Below, piece by piece: positions 21,045 to 31,694 of a stretch of 64,000 bases of DNA. How positions within the stretch are numbered: the stretch's first letter is position 1; each line of letters starts with the position of its first letter. The stretch spans positions 124,001 to 188,000 of the forward strand of contig NZ_LN999833.1 of assembly GCF_900039485.1 (NCBI RefSeq), in the 5' to 3' direction. This stretch comes from Candidatus Doolittlea endobia. Its GTDB lineage: Bacteria; Pseudomonadota; Gammaproteobacteria; Enterobacterales; Enterobacteriaceae. Both the position numbers and the translations under genes were made by a program. The notes under the pieces are model-generated. The model had not been told where the DNA came from, searched no databases, and saw only the letters and a list, made by a program, of their open reading frames with translations.

Positions 21045-23860
21045 CAGACAAACCGACGTTTTTCGCCAGGACCGGCTACATTTGAGAAGCAACGACCACA
21101 GATTTCAGGATGATCGGCATGCTGACCGATATCACTCTCATAATGCCAGCAACGTGGACATTTCCCCCCTTTGGCTTCTTCCAGAGCTATCTTAAGCCCA
21201 TTGATCCCTTTACACTGTACCGCATCATCACCGGCGTCGGAATAATCTTCGACTACTGCATTGGAAGTGAGCAATGCAAAAGGAAGTTCGTTACCTAGCT
21301 CGCGTAGTGAATCGGCAAGATTAGACTCCGCGTATAGTGTAACGGTAGCCTCAAGTGAACCGCCGATGCGCTTGTCCGCTCGTGCCTGCTCAATAATTTG
21401 ATTAGTTTCATTACGCACTTGCAATAGAGTTTGCCAATAAGCATCGTTTAACGGTTGAGCTGCGTCTAGACCAAACAGGCCGTCGTACCATTCTTCAGTG
21501 AAGACGTACTGCGCTCGTTCTCCTGGCATAAATCCCCAAATTTCATCAGCAGTAAATGATATGATGGGCGCTATCCAACGTACTAGAGCCTCAATGATAT
21601 GATATAGCGCAGTTTGGCAGCTACGGCGGGCGATACTGTCCGCTTTAGCGGTATACTGACGGTCTTTGATGATATCTAGGTAAAAAGAACCCATCTCGAC
21701 AGAACAAAATTGCATTATACGCTGCACAACATTATGGAAATCATAGCTGTCGTAAGCAGCAATAATCTCTCCCTGCGCTAGCTGTGCGCGGCCCATCACC
21801 CAGCGGTCCAGAACTACCATCTGATCCGGACTGATGCAGTGGTGCACCGGATCAAAATCGTTCAGGTTGGCTAGCAAAAAACGCGCAGTGTTACGGATGC
21901 GACGATAAACATCGGCAGAGCGCTTGAGGATCTGGTCTGACACTACCATCTCGCCGGTGTAATCGGTAGAAGTCACCCAGAGGCGCAGGATATCGGCGCC
22001 TAGTTTATCCATAACCTGCTGAGGAGCAATTATGTTACCCGTAGATTTTGACATCTTTCGACCATGCTTATCAACGGTAAAACCGTGAGTCAGCACATGC
22101 CGATAGGGCACATTACCGTGCATGGCGATGGAGGTCATAAGTGATGACATAAACCAGCCGCGATACTGATCAGATCCTTCCAGGTACATATCGGGCGCAT
22201 GACCTTTAAATTCAGGTCGAACCGCTACAACCGATGAATGGGTGGAACCTGAGTCGAACCAAACGTCAAGGGTATCCGGTACTTTATGATAATGTACGGC
22301 ATCATCACCCAGAATCTTGGCCGGATCCAAATCCCACCAGGCCTGAATCCCGTCTTGTTCGACACGTTGCGCTACAATTTCCATTAGTTCGATAGTACGC
22401 GGATGTAGAGCTTTAGTTTCATTATGCACAAAAAGTGCTATCGGAACACCCCAGGTGCGCTGACGCGAAATGCACCAGTCAGGACGATTGGTGACCATGG
22501 TTTCAATGCGCGCCTGACCCCAACTTGGGATCCACTGTACATCCTTGATCTTCATCAGCAATTGTTTTCGAAGTCCACGTTTATCCATGCTGATGAACCA
22601 CTGCGGCGTGGCACGAAAAATAATAGGCGTTTTATGGCGCCAGCAGTGCGGAGAACTGTGCTGTATCTTTTCCATGTGCAGCAAAGCGCCATTATTACGC
22701 AGCAAGTTGATAACTGCATCATTAGCCTCAAATACCTGCAAACCGTCCAGTAGAGGTAACGTACCTAGTAGGTAACTACCGTAGGAATCGACTGGGTTGG
22801 CGACTTCCAGTCCATATTGCTGACCAATAATGTAGTCATCTTGGCCGTGTCCTGGAGCGATATGCACCACACCAGTACCCGCGCTTAGCGTCACGTGCTT
22901 GGCGAGGATGACAGGCACATCAAAGCTCATAAAAGGATGACGGAATCGCAGCAGTTCCAGCGCTTTACCTTTAGCGCTGCCGAGTACCGTCCAACGTGTA
23001 ATGCCAGCACGCGTCATCACACTGCCCACCAGATCGGTGGCCAGAATATATCCTTGCCCTTCCACTTCAAGCAATTGATAGTCGAAATCAAAATGAACAG
23101 CGATAGCGCGGTTGGCCGGCAAAGTCCACGGTGTAGTAGTCCAGATAACTAAAGAGATCTGGCCAGCAAAGTCTGCGACACCAAACTTGGCAGCAACCGC
23201 GCGGACATCATTGGCCACGAAAGCGACATCAATGGACGGCGAAATACGATTATAATATTCCACTTCCGCCTCCGCTAGTGCTGAGCGGCAGTTGATACAC
23301 CAATGCACCGGCTTGGCACCTTGGTATAGATGTCCGTTAGCGATAATCTTGCTCATCGAACGAATGATATTCGCTTCGGTGGCGAAATTCATCGTCAAGT
23401 AAGGATGCTCCCAATCGGCGAGGACCCCTAAGCGGATAAAATCCTTTTTTTGTCTTTCCACTTGTTCAGTGACATAACGACGGCAGGCGGAGCGAAATTC
23501 CGCGGCGCTGACTTTTTCCCCCGGTTTACCGATACATTGCTCCACCTTTAGTTCAATTGGCAAACCATGGCAATCCCATCCTGGCACATAGGGAGAGTCA
23601 TACCCCATTAACCCTTTAGATTTAATTATAATATCTTTGAGAATTTTGTTGACCAAATGACCAATATGAATCCTGCCGTTCGCATACGGCGGGCCATCGT
23701 GCAGTATGAAGGTCTTTTTCCCTTTCCGAGCCTGACGAATCATCCCATATAGATCCTGCGCATACCAGCGCTGCAGTACGCCAGGTTCACGCTTGGCTAA
23801 ATCGCCGCGCATGGGAAACGCTGTATCTGGTAAATTTAGGGTATTCTTGTAATCAATCAT
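21044..23860 (-). CDS. ileS: Isoleucyl-tRNA synthetase
   Basis: IleS charges tRNA-Ile and edits mischarged valine. The product is 938 aa, identical in length to E. coli. It shows HIGH ([10 protein letters not shown]) and KMSKS ([10 protein letters not shown]), the CP1 editing domain ([19 protein letters not shown]), the anticodon-binding region, and the C-terminal zinc finger with four Cys in [11 protein letters not shown] and EICGRCFSN. It lies downstream of the damaged ribF on the same strand, preserving the ribF-ileS-lspA operon order. No damage seen. Confidence 0.98.
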   Translation of the reverse strand: MIDYKNTLNLPDTAFPMRGDLAKREPGVLQRWYAQDLYGMIRQARKGKKTFILHDGPPYANGRIHIGHLVNKILKDIIIKSKGLMGYDSPYVPGWDCHGLPIELKVEQCIGKPGEKVSAAEFRSACRRYVTEQVERQKKDFIRLGVLADWEHPYLTMNFATEANIIRSMSKIIANGHLYQGAKPVHWCINCRSALAEAEVEYYNRISPSIDVAFVANDVRAVAAKFGVADFAGQISLVIWTTTPWTLPANRAIAVHFDFDYQLLEVEGQGYILATDLVGSVMTRAGITRWTVLGSAKGKALELLRFRHPFMSFDVPVILAKHVTLSAGTGVVHIAPGHGQDDYIIGQQYGLEVANPVDSYGSYLLGTLPLLDGLQVFEANDAVINLLRNNGALLHMEKIQHSSPHCWRHKTPIIFRATPQWFISMDKRGLRKQLLMKIKDVQWIPSWGQARIETMVTNRPDWCISRQRTWGVPIALFVHNETKALHPRTIELMEIVAQRVEQDGIQAWWDLDPAKILGDDAVHYHKVPDTLDVWFDSGSTHSSVVAVRPEFKGHAPDMYLEGSDQYRGWFMSSLMTSIAMHGNVPYRHVLTHGFTVDKHGRKMSKSTGNIIAPQQVMDKLGADILRLWVTSTDYTGEMVVSDQILKRSADVYRRIRNTARFLLANLNDFDPVHHCISPDQMVVLDRWVMGRAQLAQGEIIAAYDSYDFHNVVQRIMQFCSVEMGSFYLDIIKDRQYTAKADSIARRSCQTALYHIIEALVRWIAPIISFTADEIWGFMPGERAQYVFTEEWYDGLFGLDAAQPLNDAYWQTLLQVRNETNQIIEQARADKRIGGSLEATVTLYAESNLADSLRELGNELPFALLTSNAVVEDYSDAGDDAVQCKGINGLKIALEEAKGGKCPRCWHYESDIGQHADHPEICGRCFSNVAGPGEKRRFV

Positions 23861-23891
23861 TCGATTTTCGAGTCCATTATTAATTTGAGCA

Positions 23892-24810
23892 TTATTTCGC
23901 TAGCCCGAAATAGTTACAAGCGCTCACTACATCTTTCGAGATTTGCCTCTTTAAATCGTCTAACGAGGCAAATCGTTGTTCGTTACGCACTTTCACACAT
24001 ATTGTTACTTCGATATAGCGACCGTAAAGATTTTTATCCACATCCAACAAATGCACTTTTAGCTAAACCGCCCACTGTGGCGGATGCCAATGTTCTCGAC
24101 GTCAGGAAAAGGCCGCTCGGCAAGGAGTGCACCTCTACTGCATACACGCTGTTTATCGTCGTTCTTCGCCTTTGAAGAGACACGTTAGCAGTCGAAACCC
24201 GAGGTCGTCCTAGTGCGCTGCCGCGCACCATGCGGCCAGAAAGGCGATACGAGCGCCTTAATAGCATTTCCGCTTCTGCAAGACGATCTCTGTCCAGTGT
24301 CTCGCGAACGGCAGTGCTACTGACCCGCTGGCCACCTTCAGCACAGGTCGAAGAGCTCATTACCTCAAACCCTCCTTCTTTCCCCGCCTGCTGCAAAAAA
24401 GCGGAATCTCCTTGACGTCGTGCGCCAAAACGGAAATCGTCGCCGACGCCGATAAAGCGCACGCCCAATTTTTTTACCAACAATTTGGTCACAAACGCGC
24501 GTGCGCTTAACGCCGCAAAACATTTGCCGAAAGTAATACACAGCGCTGCTTCCACACCGGAGGCAGTAAGGTATTTCACTTTATCTCTCAGCCGAGTCAA
24601 CCGCGCCGGGGCAGCATCTCCAGCAAAATACTCCTGCGGCTGCGGTTCAAAGATTATTGCGATTACTGGTAAACCACGTCGGCAGCCCTCAGCCTGCAAC
24701 TCTGCGATAAGCGCTTTATGTACGCGGTGAAAATCGTCGAAATTACCGATAGTTAGTACGCATTTATGGTGACGTGGCTGTAAATTATGTATGCTGCGAA
24801 TAAGCTCCAT
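23892..24810 (-). pseudogene. ribF: ribF, frameshifted FAD synthetase/riboflavin kinase
   Basis: RibF converts riboflavin to FMN and FAD. From ATG 24810 (MELIRSIHNLQ) the first 230 or so codons are open, but three single-base shifts break the C-terminal flavokinase domain. These fall after AVEVHSLPSG, after DVENIGIR, and in the A-run of TVGGLAK. The domain then continues in its proper order (VHLLDVDKNLYGRYIEV, VRNEQRFASLDDLKRQI, NYFGLAK stop at 23892). The adenylyltransferase motif is also altered: GNFDDFHRVH in place of GNFDGVHRGH, removing the catalytic HxGH glycine. LGRPRVSTANV replaces LGRTIGFPTANV. Protein similarity in the shifted frames implies recent loss. Confidence 0.88.
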
Positions 24811-24946
24811 GGCAGGCTCAAAACATCTAAAACAGTAGAACTGCAAATTATACCTTTTACAAAGGTCAAGGTTAACTCGCGATTTTTTACATCTCAAATT
24901 GTAAGAAGATTCACACATTTCAGTAGCGTTAATTTACATAAACCCA

Positions 24947-24974
24947 TTGACACAATAGATCAAAGGTGCATAAT
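24947..24974 (+). promoter_or_regulatory. Sigma70-type promoter for rpsT
   Basis: TTGACA at 24947-24952 is a perfect -35 box. CATAAT at 24969-24974 is a near-consensus -10 with 16-bp spacing. It lies about 45 bases before the rpsT start, between divergent ribF and rpsT, where E. coli also has rpsT promoters. Confidence 0.75.
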
Positions 24975-25018
24975 TTGAACTTTAAATTATCTCATAGAAC
25001 AATTTTTGGAGTTGAACC

Positions 25019-25282
25019 TTGTCTAATATCAAATCAGCTAAGAAGCGTGCTGTACAGTCTGAAAAGACTCGCCAGTATAATGCTAGTCGTCGCTCCATGA
25101 TGCGTACTTTCGTAAAAAAAGTTTACGCAGCTATCTCTGGCGGCGATAAAAAATCTGCGCAGGATGCGTTTGCTGCTATGCAACCAATTATTGACCGTCA
25201 GGCTAGAAAGGGATTAATCCACAAAAACAGAGCAGCACGTCATAAATCAAACTTAGCCGCGCAAATCAATGCCATGCACTAA
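25019..25282 (+). CDS. rpsT: 30S ribosomal protein S20
   Basis: S20 binds 16S rRNA in the small subunit. The protein is 87 aa (E. coli 87), lysine/arginine rich: [20 protein letters not shown] at the start, [20 protein letters not shown] near the end. It starts with TTG at 25019 after TGGAG, the same rare UUG start used by E. coli rpsT, where it is linked to low-efficiency initiation and autoregulation. Divergent from ribF as in E. coli. Confidence 0.98.
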   Translation: MSNIKSAKKRAVQSEKTRQYNASRRSMMRTFVKKVYAAISGGDKKSAQDAFAAMQPIIDRQARKGLIHKNRAARHKSNLAAQINAMH

Positions 25283-25878
25283 CTATTGTTAGTGTTGTAT
25301 TTTATTGAAATACCGGATCTAAACGATTCAAAATAAGTAAGGCATGTTTCTTATCTGCTGTCCTTCACAAGAGATAAAGATAACTGCATGACAGCCCTAT
25401 ATGGAGCTAACGTGTTCTGTTGTTATTTTAAATACACTTGTATAAATAGTGGTCTGGTGCATATTTTTGCGAATTCTGGATAGCAAAACGTTGGAAGGGG
25501 TTAGATAAGCATTAAGCGCTCGATGCTGGAGGATTGTTACATACACATAATGGATATTTCAGAATCACGTTATTAGCAAATGTGAGCCATATCAGATAAG
25601 CTTATAGATCATAACGAGCGTATTGTTAGCGAAATGTACTTGCAATAAGGGACTTGGGTTGCGTCAGATGGAGCTGCACTACCTTATATGTTACCTTCTC
25701 GTCCTGTAGTCACTATTCCCGATACATTTATAAATACCAAGCGTACCATGAACTTTTAGGTAGCGTAGTCGCGAGTTTTATTGGTTATAAAAGTACGCTA
25801 TGGCCTAATGGGGCTTACAGCGAAGGCTGTATTCAAGTCTTCACGAGATGATTCAGCTTTCTATTTATAAGGATAACC
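25283..25878. other. Eroded region upstream of ribH
   Basis: About 600 bases. Enterobacteria have nrdR and ribD upstream of ribH. I cannot read a convincing RibD fragment here; the opening 25654-25851 has no recognised homology. A relic of nrdR is found elsewhere (28.5 kb, opposite strand), so this junction has been rearranged. Confidence 0.45.
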
Positions 25879-26349
25879 ATGAACGTTATTAAAGGTGTTA
25901 TTGCAGCACCCGATGCACGCATCGCTATTGCGATTGCGCGCTTTAACCACTTTATTAATGACAACTTGCTTGATGGCGCCATCGACGTCCTGAAACGCAT
26001 CGGCCATGTCAAAGACGCAAACATTACCGTGGTTTGGGTGCCAGGGGCTTATGAATTGCCGTTGTCGATTAGCGTGCTGAGTGATACCAAATACTACGAC
26101 GCTATCGTGGCTTTGGGTACAATAATCCGTGGCAACACAGCGCATTTTGAGTTCGTCGCTCGTGAGTGCAGCTCCGGCCTGTCGAAAATTGCCACGCGAG
26201 CCGCGATGCCAGTAGCATTTGGGATACTAACTACCGAGAGTATTGAACAGGCTATCGAACGCGCCGGCACTACAGTCGGCAACAAAGGTGCGGAAGCTGC
26301 ATTAACCGCGCTTGAAATGATCAACGTATTGCAAGCTATTAAAGCATAA
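25879..26349 (+). CDS. ribH: 6,7-dimethyl-8-ribityllumazine synthase
   Basis: RibH (ribE in some schemes) makes the lumazine precursor of riboflavin, forming an icosahedral shell. The protein is 156 aa, the E. coli length. It shows [15 protein letters not shown], the [10 protein letters not shown] loop, the catalytic His in [11 protein letters not shown], and [14 protein letters not shown] plus [18 protein letters not shown] at the C-terminus. AAGGATAACC precedes the ATG. It is intact although ribD is not seen upstream and the riboflavin-using RibF is frameshifted, so flavin supply must be shared with the host or a partner, or this gene is next to decay. Confidence 0.97.
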   Translation: MNVIKGVIAAPDARIAIAIARFNHFINDNLLDGAIDVLKRIGHVKDANITVVWVPGAYELPLSISVLSDTKYYDAIVALGTIIRGNTAHFEFVARECSSGLSKIATRAAMPVAFGILTTESIEQAIERAGTTVGNKGAEAALTALEMINVLQAIKA

Positions 26350-26363
26350 TATAGGTATATTTT

Positions 26364-26783
26364 GTGAAACTAGCTGCTCGTCGCCGTGCACGTGAAGGTG
26401 CTGTCCAAGCACTTTACTCATGGCAATTATCACGTAACAATATCGTCGATATTGCAGTCCAGTTTCTGTCGGAGCAAGAAACCTCGAATGTAGATGTCAC
26501 TTATTTTCGTGAGTTATATACCGGCGCGGCGACGCACGCCCAGGAGCTGGACAAGCTGATGATGCCCTATTTGTCCCGTCAGTTAGAGAAGATTGGCAAT
26601 GTTGAACGTGCCGTGCTACGTATTGCGCTCTTTGAATTGAGCAAGCGCCAAGATATCCCTTATAAGGTCGCTATCAACGAAGCGATTGAACTAGCTAAAA
26701 CCTTTGGTGCAGAAGACAGTCATAAATTTATCAATGGCGTACTGGACAAAGTAGCCCCTAAGATTCGTCCCAATAAAAAATAA
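26364..26783 (+). CDS. nusB: Transcription antitermination protein NusB
   Basis: NusB binds boxA with S10 during rRNA antitermination. The protein is 139 aa (E. coli 139), starting at GTG 26364, 14 bases after ribH. The all-helical fold is clear: [58 protein letters not shown] and [18 protein letters not shown]. Ancestral operon position ribH-nusB-(thiL)-pgpA is retained. Confidence 0.97.
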   Translation: MKLAARRRAREGAVQALYSWQLSRNNIVDIAVQFLSEQETSNVDVTYFRELYTGAATHAQELDKLMMPYLSRQLEKIGNVERAVLRIALFELSKRQDIPYKVAINEAIELAKTFGAEDSHKFINGVLDKVAPKIRPNKK

Positions 26784-26841
26784 CTAGGTAGGGTCGGAAT
26801 ACCTGATTACACCGTGACGCCGTGTTAGAAACAACATAGCT

Positions 26842-27245
26842 ATGGATAGAGAGTATGGCAAGCTTGATCTCATTGATCGCTATTTCAACCGGATGCGTAT
26901 AGCAGTAAACATCAACAATGATTGTGCGTTACTGTCGTAATAATATCGACTGCGAGTTTGTGCACTAGCCTCTGCAGTACCGCTGCAGCGGCTGAATCTA
27001 CGTATGTCTATTTTCTCAGGTTTTGACGCTACACGATCAGTGGTGTCGTCGATATTTTCGAGGAAGTTATCACGGATCTATATTCACCGACGCTAATATG
27101 TCACCACCTACCAGGTGCTGTGCTGAGATGCTCGGCGTGGAAAAAATGACGAGCTCTGTTTTTACCAGTGCCTAAAATAACTACGGCGCGTTAGATATAG
27201 TATTTTGTCATATCGGGAATTTATGAGTCATTTATTAATCGGTAA
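26842..27245 (+). pseudogene. thiL: thiL remnant (thiamine-monophosphate kinase)
   Basis: ThiL makes thiamine diphosphate, the active cofactor. An ATG at 26842 opens a frame reading YGKLDLIDRYFNRMRI and, after a short gap, NNDCALL. This matches the ThiL start (GEFSLIARYFDRV and GIGDDCALL), with the GDD of the metal-binding site changed to NND. It stops at TAA about 30 codons in. The remaining ThiL sequence up to pgpA is unreadable. Position between nusB and pgpA is the ancestral one. Confidence 0.82.
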
Positions 27246-27263
27246 ATTATGATCGGTGTAGAT

Positions 27264-27791
27264 ATGACCGTTTTAAGTGAGACATATTGTATGATGATGG
27301 ATATGCTGTCCATTAAGTGGCGGGTTAAGCTTTCTAATCCTTGTCATTTACTGGCAACGGGTTTCGGTAGTGGAATGTGCCCATGGGTGCCCGGTACTAT
27401 TGCTTCACTAGTGGCGATTCCGATTTGGTGCTTGTTTGTGCTACTGCCGTGGCAACTTTATTTGCTAGCTGTACTGCTCAGCCTGTGCATTGGTGTCTAT
27501 TGTTGCCATCAGACGGCACGTGATATAGGCGTACATGACCACGGCTGCATTGTTTGGGACGAGTTTGTTGGCATGTGGATTACCCTAATGGCCTTACCAG
27601 CCAATGATTGGCGTTGGGTACTAGTAAGCTTTTTGCTGTTCCGGCTATTAGATATCTGGAAACCTTGGCCGATTCGTTGGTTGGATCGCAAGATATATAG
27701 TGGTGCGGGTATTATGATCGATGATGTTGTGGCGGGGATAATCGCCGACGGCGTGCTCTATTGGATAGGACGCCACTGGCTGCTGTTTTAA
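27264..27791 (+). CDS. pgpA: Phosphatidylglycerophosphatase A
   Basis: PgpA dephosphorylates phosphatidylglycerophosphate to phosphatidylglycerol at the inner membrane. From ATG 27264 (MTVLSETY) it is 175 aa (E. coli 172); an in-frame ATG at 27249 adds five residues. Family motifs are clear: LSNPCHLLATGFGSGMCPWV, HDHGCIVWDEFVGMWITL (acidic active-site segment), LLDIWKPWPIRWLDR and GIMIDDVVAGIIA, with hydrophobic helices between. The frame is intact despite the ruined thiL upstream. Confidence 0.96.
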   Translation: MTVLSETYCMMMDMLSIKWRVKLSNPCHLLATGFGSGMCPWVPGTIASLVAIPIWCLFVLLPWQLYLLAVLLSLCIGVYCCHQTARDIGVHDHGCIVWDEFVGMWITLMALPANDWRWVLVSFLLFRLLDIWKPWPIRWLDRKIYSGAGIMIDDVVAGIIADGVLYWIGRHWLLF

Positions 27792-28455
27792 TACCGAGCA
27801 TTAGCATGTGCAACTAGCTGCTATTTTGATAACGTATCGGTTTCTGTTTTCAGACAGACATTCGCTAGAAAAAGCTTACTACGTAATAGCTCGAGTAATT
27901 ACGTCTGGCGCGACGGGCTAACGACGTTAACTTGCTAAACATCCACGTTAATCTATACAAAATAACCGTTAGACAAGCTCAACAGTCGGGAAAGCGGCTT
28001 AAAATTCGGCCGTACACAACTAGAATCGTATTTCAAGGATAGCGAAACAAACTAGGCAATGATATTTCTGGTTGCTTTCCTAACAGCTTACTAATGCAAG
28101 GTAGCTAGTATCTCGTTGTTGAGTAACATATAACGTTATCATTGCTTTATTCTAATAATGCAGTAGAAAATTCAGAAGATGTTGTTGTAACCTTCGGAGG
28201 TTTGTCTTCACAGAATAAATCAAATCTAGATACTTTCTAAAAAACACACTCGAATTGTCGATAATATTCTTACATTTTTATAGTGACATGGCTCTCCTGT
28301 TCTTTGGTTTGTTTAATAATTAACGCTGTTATAGTCTAAATCAGCTGATATCATATTCATTGACAGTCGTCAATTACATCTGATATCGGCGGATAAGGTA
28401 AATGAGGCAAGTATCAACTCCTCCAAAAGATAGTTTAAGGTGATTCTGTAAGCAC
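27792..28455. other. Intergenic region, nothing recognised
   Basis: About 660 bases of AT-rich sequence after pgpA, with no open frame of note and no protein fragment I can name on either strand. Confidence 0.5.
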
Positions 28456-28886
28456 CTATCCATTAAGAATTTCAGCTAATCTTTTAACTAGCGCTTTCTC
28501 ACCGAACTCACGGACATCAGCAAAACTGTGGTAAACCGAGGCGAAATGGATATAGACAACCTTGTCGAGCTTTTTCAGCGCGTTCATAACAAAATTATCG
28601 GTCATTTCACTCAATACCGCTCGCTTTCTGGTAGAGCATATCTGAGGTTTGATGGGATTTGACCAGTCGCTTCTCCAGCGTTCTTAAAAATTCGCTGTGC
28701 AGCTTTTCATTGAATGGTTTGAGCGCATCATTGTTTTTAATAACGCGAAGAAACACAAGTGCCACTACTTTGAAGGTAGTAAGGTAGTAAGCGTTCATTA
28801 TCGGCGGCGACGAACCTCTGTTCCTTCTCCACCAGACGCGAATCAATTACTTTAATATCGACTGCAAAACAAAACGGTCAACGCAT
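28456..28886 (-). pseudogene. nrdR: nrdR remnant (ribonucleotide reductase repressor)
   Basis: NrdR is a zinc-finger/ATP-cone repressor of ribonucleotide reductase genes. On the minus strand an ATG at 28886 begins M-R-stop-PFCFAVD then [13 protein letters not shown], with the second codon of the Cys pair turned to TGA. After a shift comes [38 protein letters not shown], and finally [18 protein letters not shown] and [15 protein letters not shown], ending at TAG 28458. All parts are in order but in several frames. In E. coli nrdR precedes ribD-ribH on the same strand; here it lies downstream of pgpA and inverted. Confidence 0.9.
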
Positions 28887-30448
28887 AGCACTTTCTAGCC
28901 GACTGCTTAGGGGCAGGATAGTTGAACGTGAACTTCGCAAACCGCAAAGCAATAGTACTTAAAACAGAACCGCCGCTATTGGGAGATATTGACGATAAAG
29001 CGCTATCAGTCCAATAATTATACGTCTCTTGCAGACTAAAATTTCCGCTATGATAACCAATTATCATACGAGTTTATACCATTACAGTATTACTGAAACT
29101 CATCGATTGCGCCAACAGCTCCTGTGTGTAGCTGCATATTCGCATGTAGACACACGGTAATAAATAAGTTACTGACCGACAATGCAGTCAGAGCTAGTCA
29201 ATAAGCTTAATTAGCTTCGCTACCGATAAGCATCGAACTATTATAGAACGACAGATATTAGGCCTAATGCCTGAGCCAGGTGATGGTATCCGATTACATG
29301 ATATCTCACCGGACTCGATACAAACTCCGCCTGTCAGAGATGCCAACCAACTTGTTGGCAATCAGCAAGTCTAGAGGCTATCGTTACAAAATGTAAATAT
29401 CGAGAATAATATATTCATGACTAAAATTATGGACCGTAATCTTATTTTTAAAATAAGAAGTGCATGCCATAGCATTTATTGAAAGTTGTCGTCACGAGTT
29501 ACGTTGAACGCGAGAGCGCTATATCAAGCTGACGTCGAAACAAATGGGCACCGACGCGAGGTTACTGGATAGTAACAAACGTACCTATTCTTCGCTTGAA
29601 GGTTATTTATCTACGAGCAAGATCCGCCACGCGGTGTACTAGGTACTGAATAATTGGTCGGAACACTGATAGTTGTTCCTTATCAAGGAGCATTCACTTA
29701 TATAGAAATCTACGCCTATCGCGCCAACGCTGCTAAATCAGCTCTTCTGACAGTACGTTAGAAAATGGAGATCCTCTTTGCGGTACGACGAAAATTTATA
29801 TCACAGTGTGAGTATCACGCACGGCATGAGCGTGGCGTAGGCACGCCGGCAGTAAATAGTTTGTGCACTTCCGTTTTCTGCAGCAACAGTGACGTTTGGC
29901 GAAGCTCTATCAGAGATTCCGAGCTGATTTCTTTTTTTTTGCATTAGGGCCAGATCTCAAAGAAGTACGCCTTTATCAAAGGCGATTGTCATAAATTGAT
30001 TCTAATTTAAAAGATCAATCGCTTTACTAGATAAACAAATAAATGTACTTAACAGTATTAGTATTTGTACAGTTCTTGCTTCAAAAGCATGAGATAGTCT
30101 CATTTCTTATACAATTATGAGTATAAAATAGCCAGCGAGTTCTTTTAACTCGTTTACTTCACAACAGATAATAACATCAGTATGAGCCTATCGTATCTTT
30201 AGTATCTAGAATTACCTATTGCCATATCGACGATAATTTGGTGTATGTTTAGTTGAGTTCTAAATGCCGAATGACAATGACATCGAACTCCGTCGATATT
30301 TTTATCTTTTGACGACAGGCTTTATCATTAACGGCAGTATAATTTTAATGTAAAAACAGCGAAAAGTTCTCCTTAAAACAATAAGCCGCAAGGATATATA
30401 ACACATAATGTCTGGATTATTTGCAATGATGACTGGCGTTGCTACTAT
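28887..30448. other. Large eroded region before nlpD
   Basis: About 1.55 kb. The enterobacterial neighbours of nlpD (truD, surE, pcm) would be expected upstream, but I could not read a convincing fragment of any. Openings such as 29765-29947 have no homology known to me. A small hairpin (TGCCAAC/GTTGGCA, 29341-29360) is visible. The last 450 bases are very AT-rich. Confidence 0.45.
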
Positions 30449-30461
30449 AGGAGAATTGAAC

Positions 30462-31460
30462 ATGAGGAGCCCGAAAAGGGCATGGCGCCAGGTTGCGTTT
30501 TGTAGCATGGCTAGTATTTGGTGGGCAGGGTGCACTAACACTAAATCTAGTGTGCCGATAAGCAGCGTGGGCGTCAATTACGTCGGCAGCGATATTGCCG
30601 CCGTTGGGTGTGCTCTCCAGAACAGTCAGCCGCACGCTGTAATAAATTCTAACGAGCAGAGCCAAATAAATGTTTCTTCGCAAGGGAATATTATCTATAA
30701 AAGGAGCTATAATAATATTCGGAAAAATACCTTTTCCGGCGCGACATATCAAGTAAAACGTGGCGATACGCTATTCTATATCGCTTGGATTACGGGAAAC
30801 GACTACCGAGTTTTAGCCAAAAGAAACAACATTCCTGAACATTACAGCCTGCATGTAGGGCAAACTTTGCAGGTAGGTAACGGAACAGTACCGATTATCG
30901 GCAACGTGATGTCAAGAATCATTCTGACGTCCAACGCTTATCAGAGAAAGAGCGGCGCTACAACTACTTCAGTTCCTACCTTGCACCAACACCTGACAAC
31001 ATCAAATGTTAATTCTAATAAAAATAATAATTCTTTTGAAAGGAAGATGTTGCCTTTGCCGAATAGCGTATCTACTAATAGTACGTCCATCACTGATTGG
31101 TGTTGGCCGACAGATGGAAAGATCATTGACAAATTTTCCGGCGCGGAAGGTGGCAACAGAGGAGTAGATATCTCCGGTTTCAGAGGGCAGCCAATTTTAG
31201 CGACCGCCAGTGGACGAGCTGTTTATACTGGCAATGCCTTGCGGGGTTATGGTAATCTTATCATTATTAAACACAATGATAATTACCTGAGTGCTTACGC
31301 CCACAACGATACGTTGTTGATCCAAGCACAACAAGAAGTTAGGACAGGGCAAACAATCGCTACTATGGGCAACACTGGAACTAGTACAACTAGATTGCAT
31401 TTTGAAATTCGATACAAAGGGCAACCCGTAAACCCTCTGTCTTATCTTCCGCAGCGATAA
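30462..31460 (+). CDS. nlpD: Murein hydrolase activator NlpD
   Basis: NlpD is an outer-membrane lipoprotein that activates the amidase AmiC at the septum. ATG 30462 follows AGGAGA with 8-base spacing and gives 332 aa. The signal peptide ends at WWAGC (Cys24): Trp at -3 is atypical for a lipobox. LysM domain at about 95-140 (YQVKRGDTLFYIAWITG, NIPEHYSLHVGQTLQVG), Ser/Asn-rich linker, then a LytM domain at about 215-332 (WPTDGKIIDKFSG, LRGYGNLIIIKHNDNYLSAY, TRLHFEIRY). As in other NlpD proteins the first zinc ligand position is Asn (GGNRGVD), so it is a non-catalytic regulator. rpoS, the usual next gene, is absent. Confidence 0.95.
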   Translation: MRSPKRAWRQVAFCSMASIWWAGCTNTKSSVPISSVGVNYVGSDIAAVGCALQNSQPHAVINSNEQSQINVSSQGNIIYKRSYNNIRKNTFSGATYQVKRGDTLFYIAWITGNDYRVLAKRNNIPEHYSLHVGQTLQVGNGTVPIIGNVMSRIILTSNAYQRKSGATTTSVPTLHQHLTTSNVNSNKNNNSFERKMLPLPNSVSTNSTSITDWCWPTDGKIIDKFSGAEGGNRGVDISGFRGQPILATASGRAVYTGNALRGYGNLIIIKHNDNYLSAYAHNDTLLIQAQQEVRTGQTIATMGNTGTSTTRLHFEIRYKGQPVNPLSYLPQR

Positions 31461-31694
31461 ATTAGCGAAAAATCTTGACGTTCTATCTTGGGAACTCATC
31501 GTCTTTGCAAAAGCGCAGCTAATATCAATGCTTACATTTTAAAAAGAATAAATTGCGTAGTCTGAGTTTCGATCGATTAGCTGACTGTGTATTACTATTA
31601 TTTTTTCTGAGCTCCTTCGGTAGGAGGAGCGGGACCAGCTAGTCGTTATCCTAGTAGCGTCGTGGTGAGGTATGAGTGGACTCAGTGTTGCCTT

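Noticed and set aside
28607-28846. Possible small 79-codon minus-strand protein
   Set aside because: It is the middle part of the nrdR remnant, with the rest readable in other frames on both sides.
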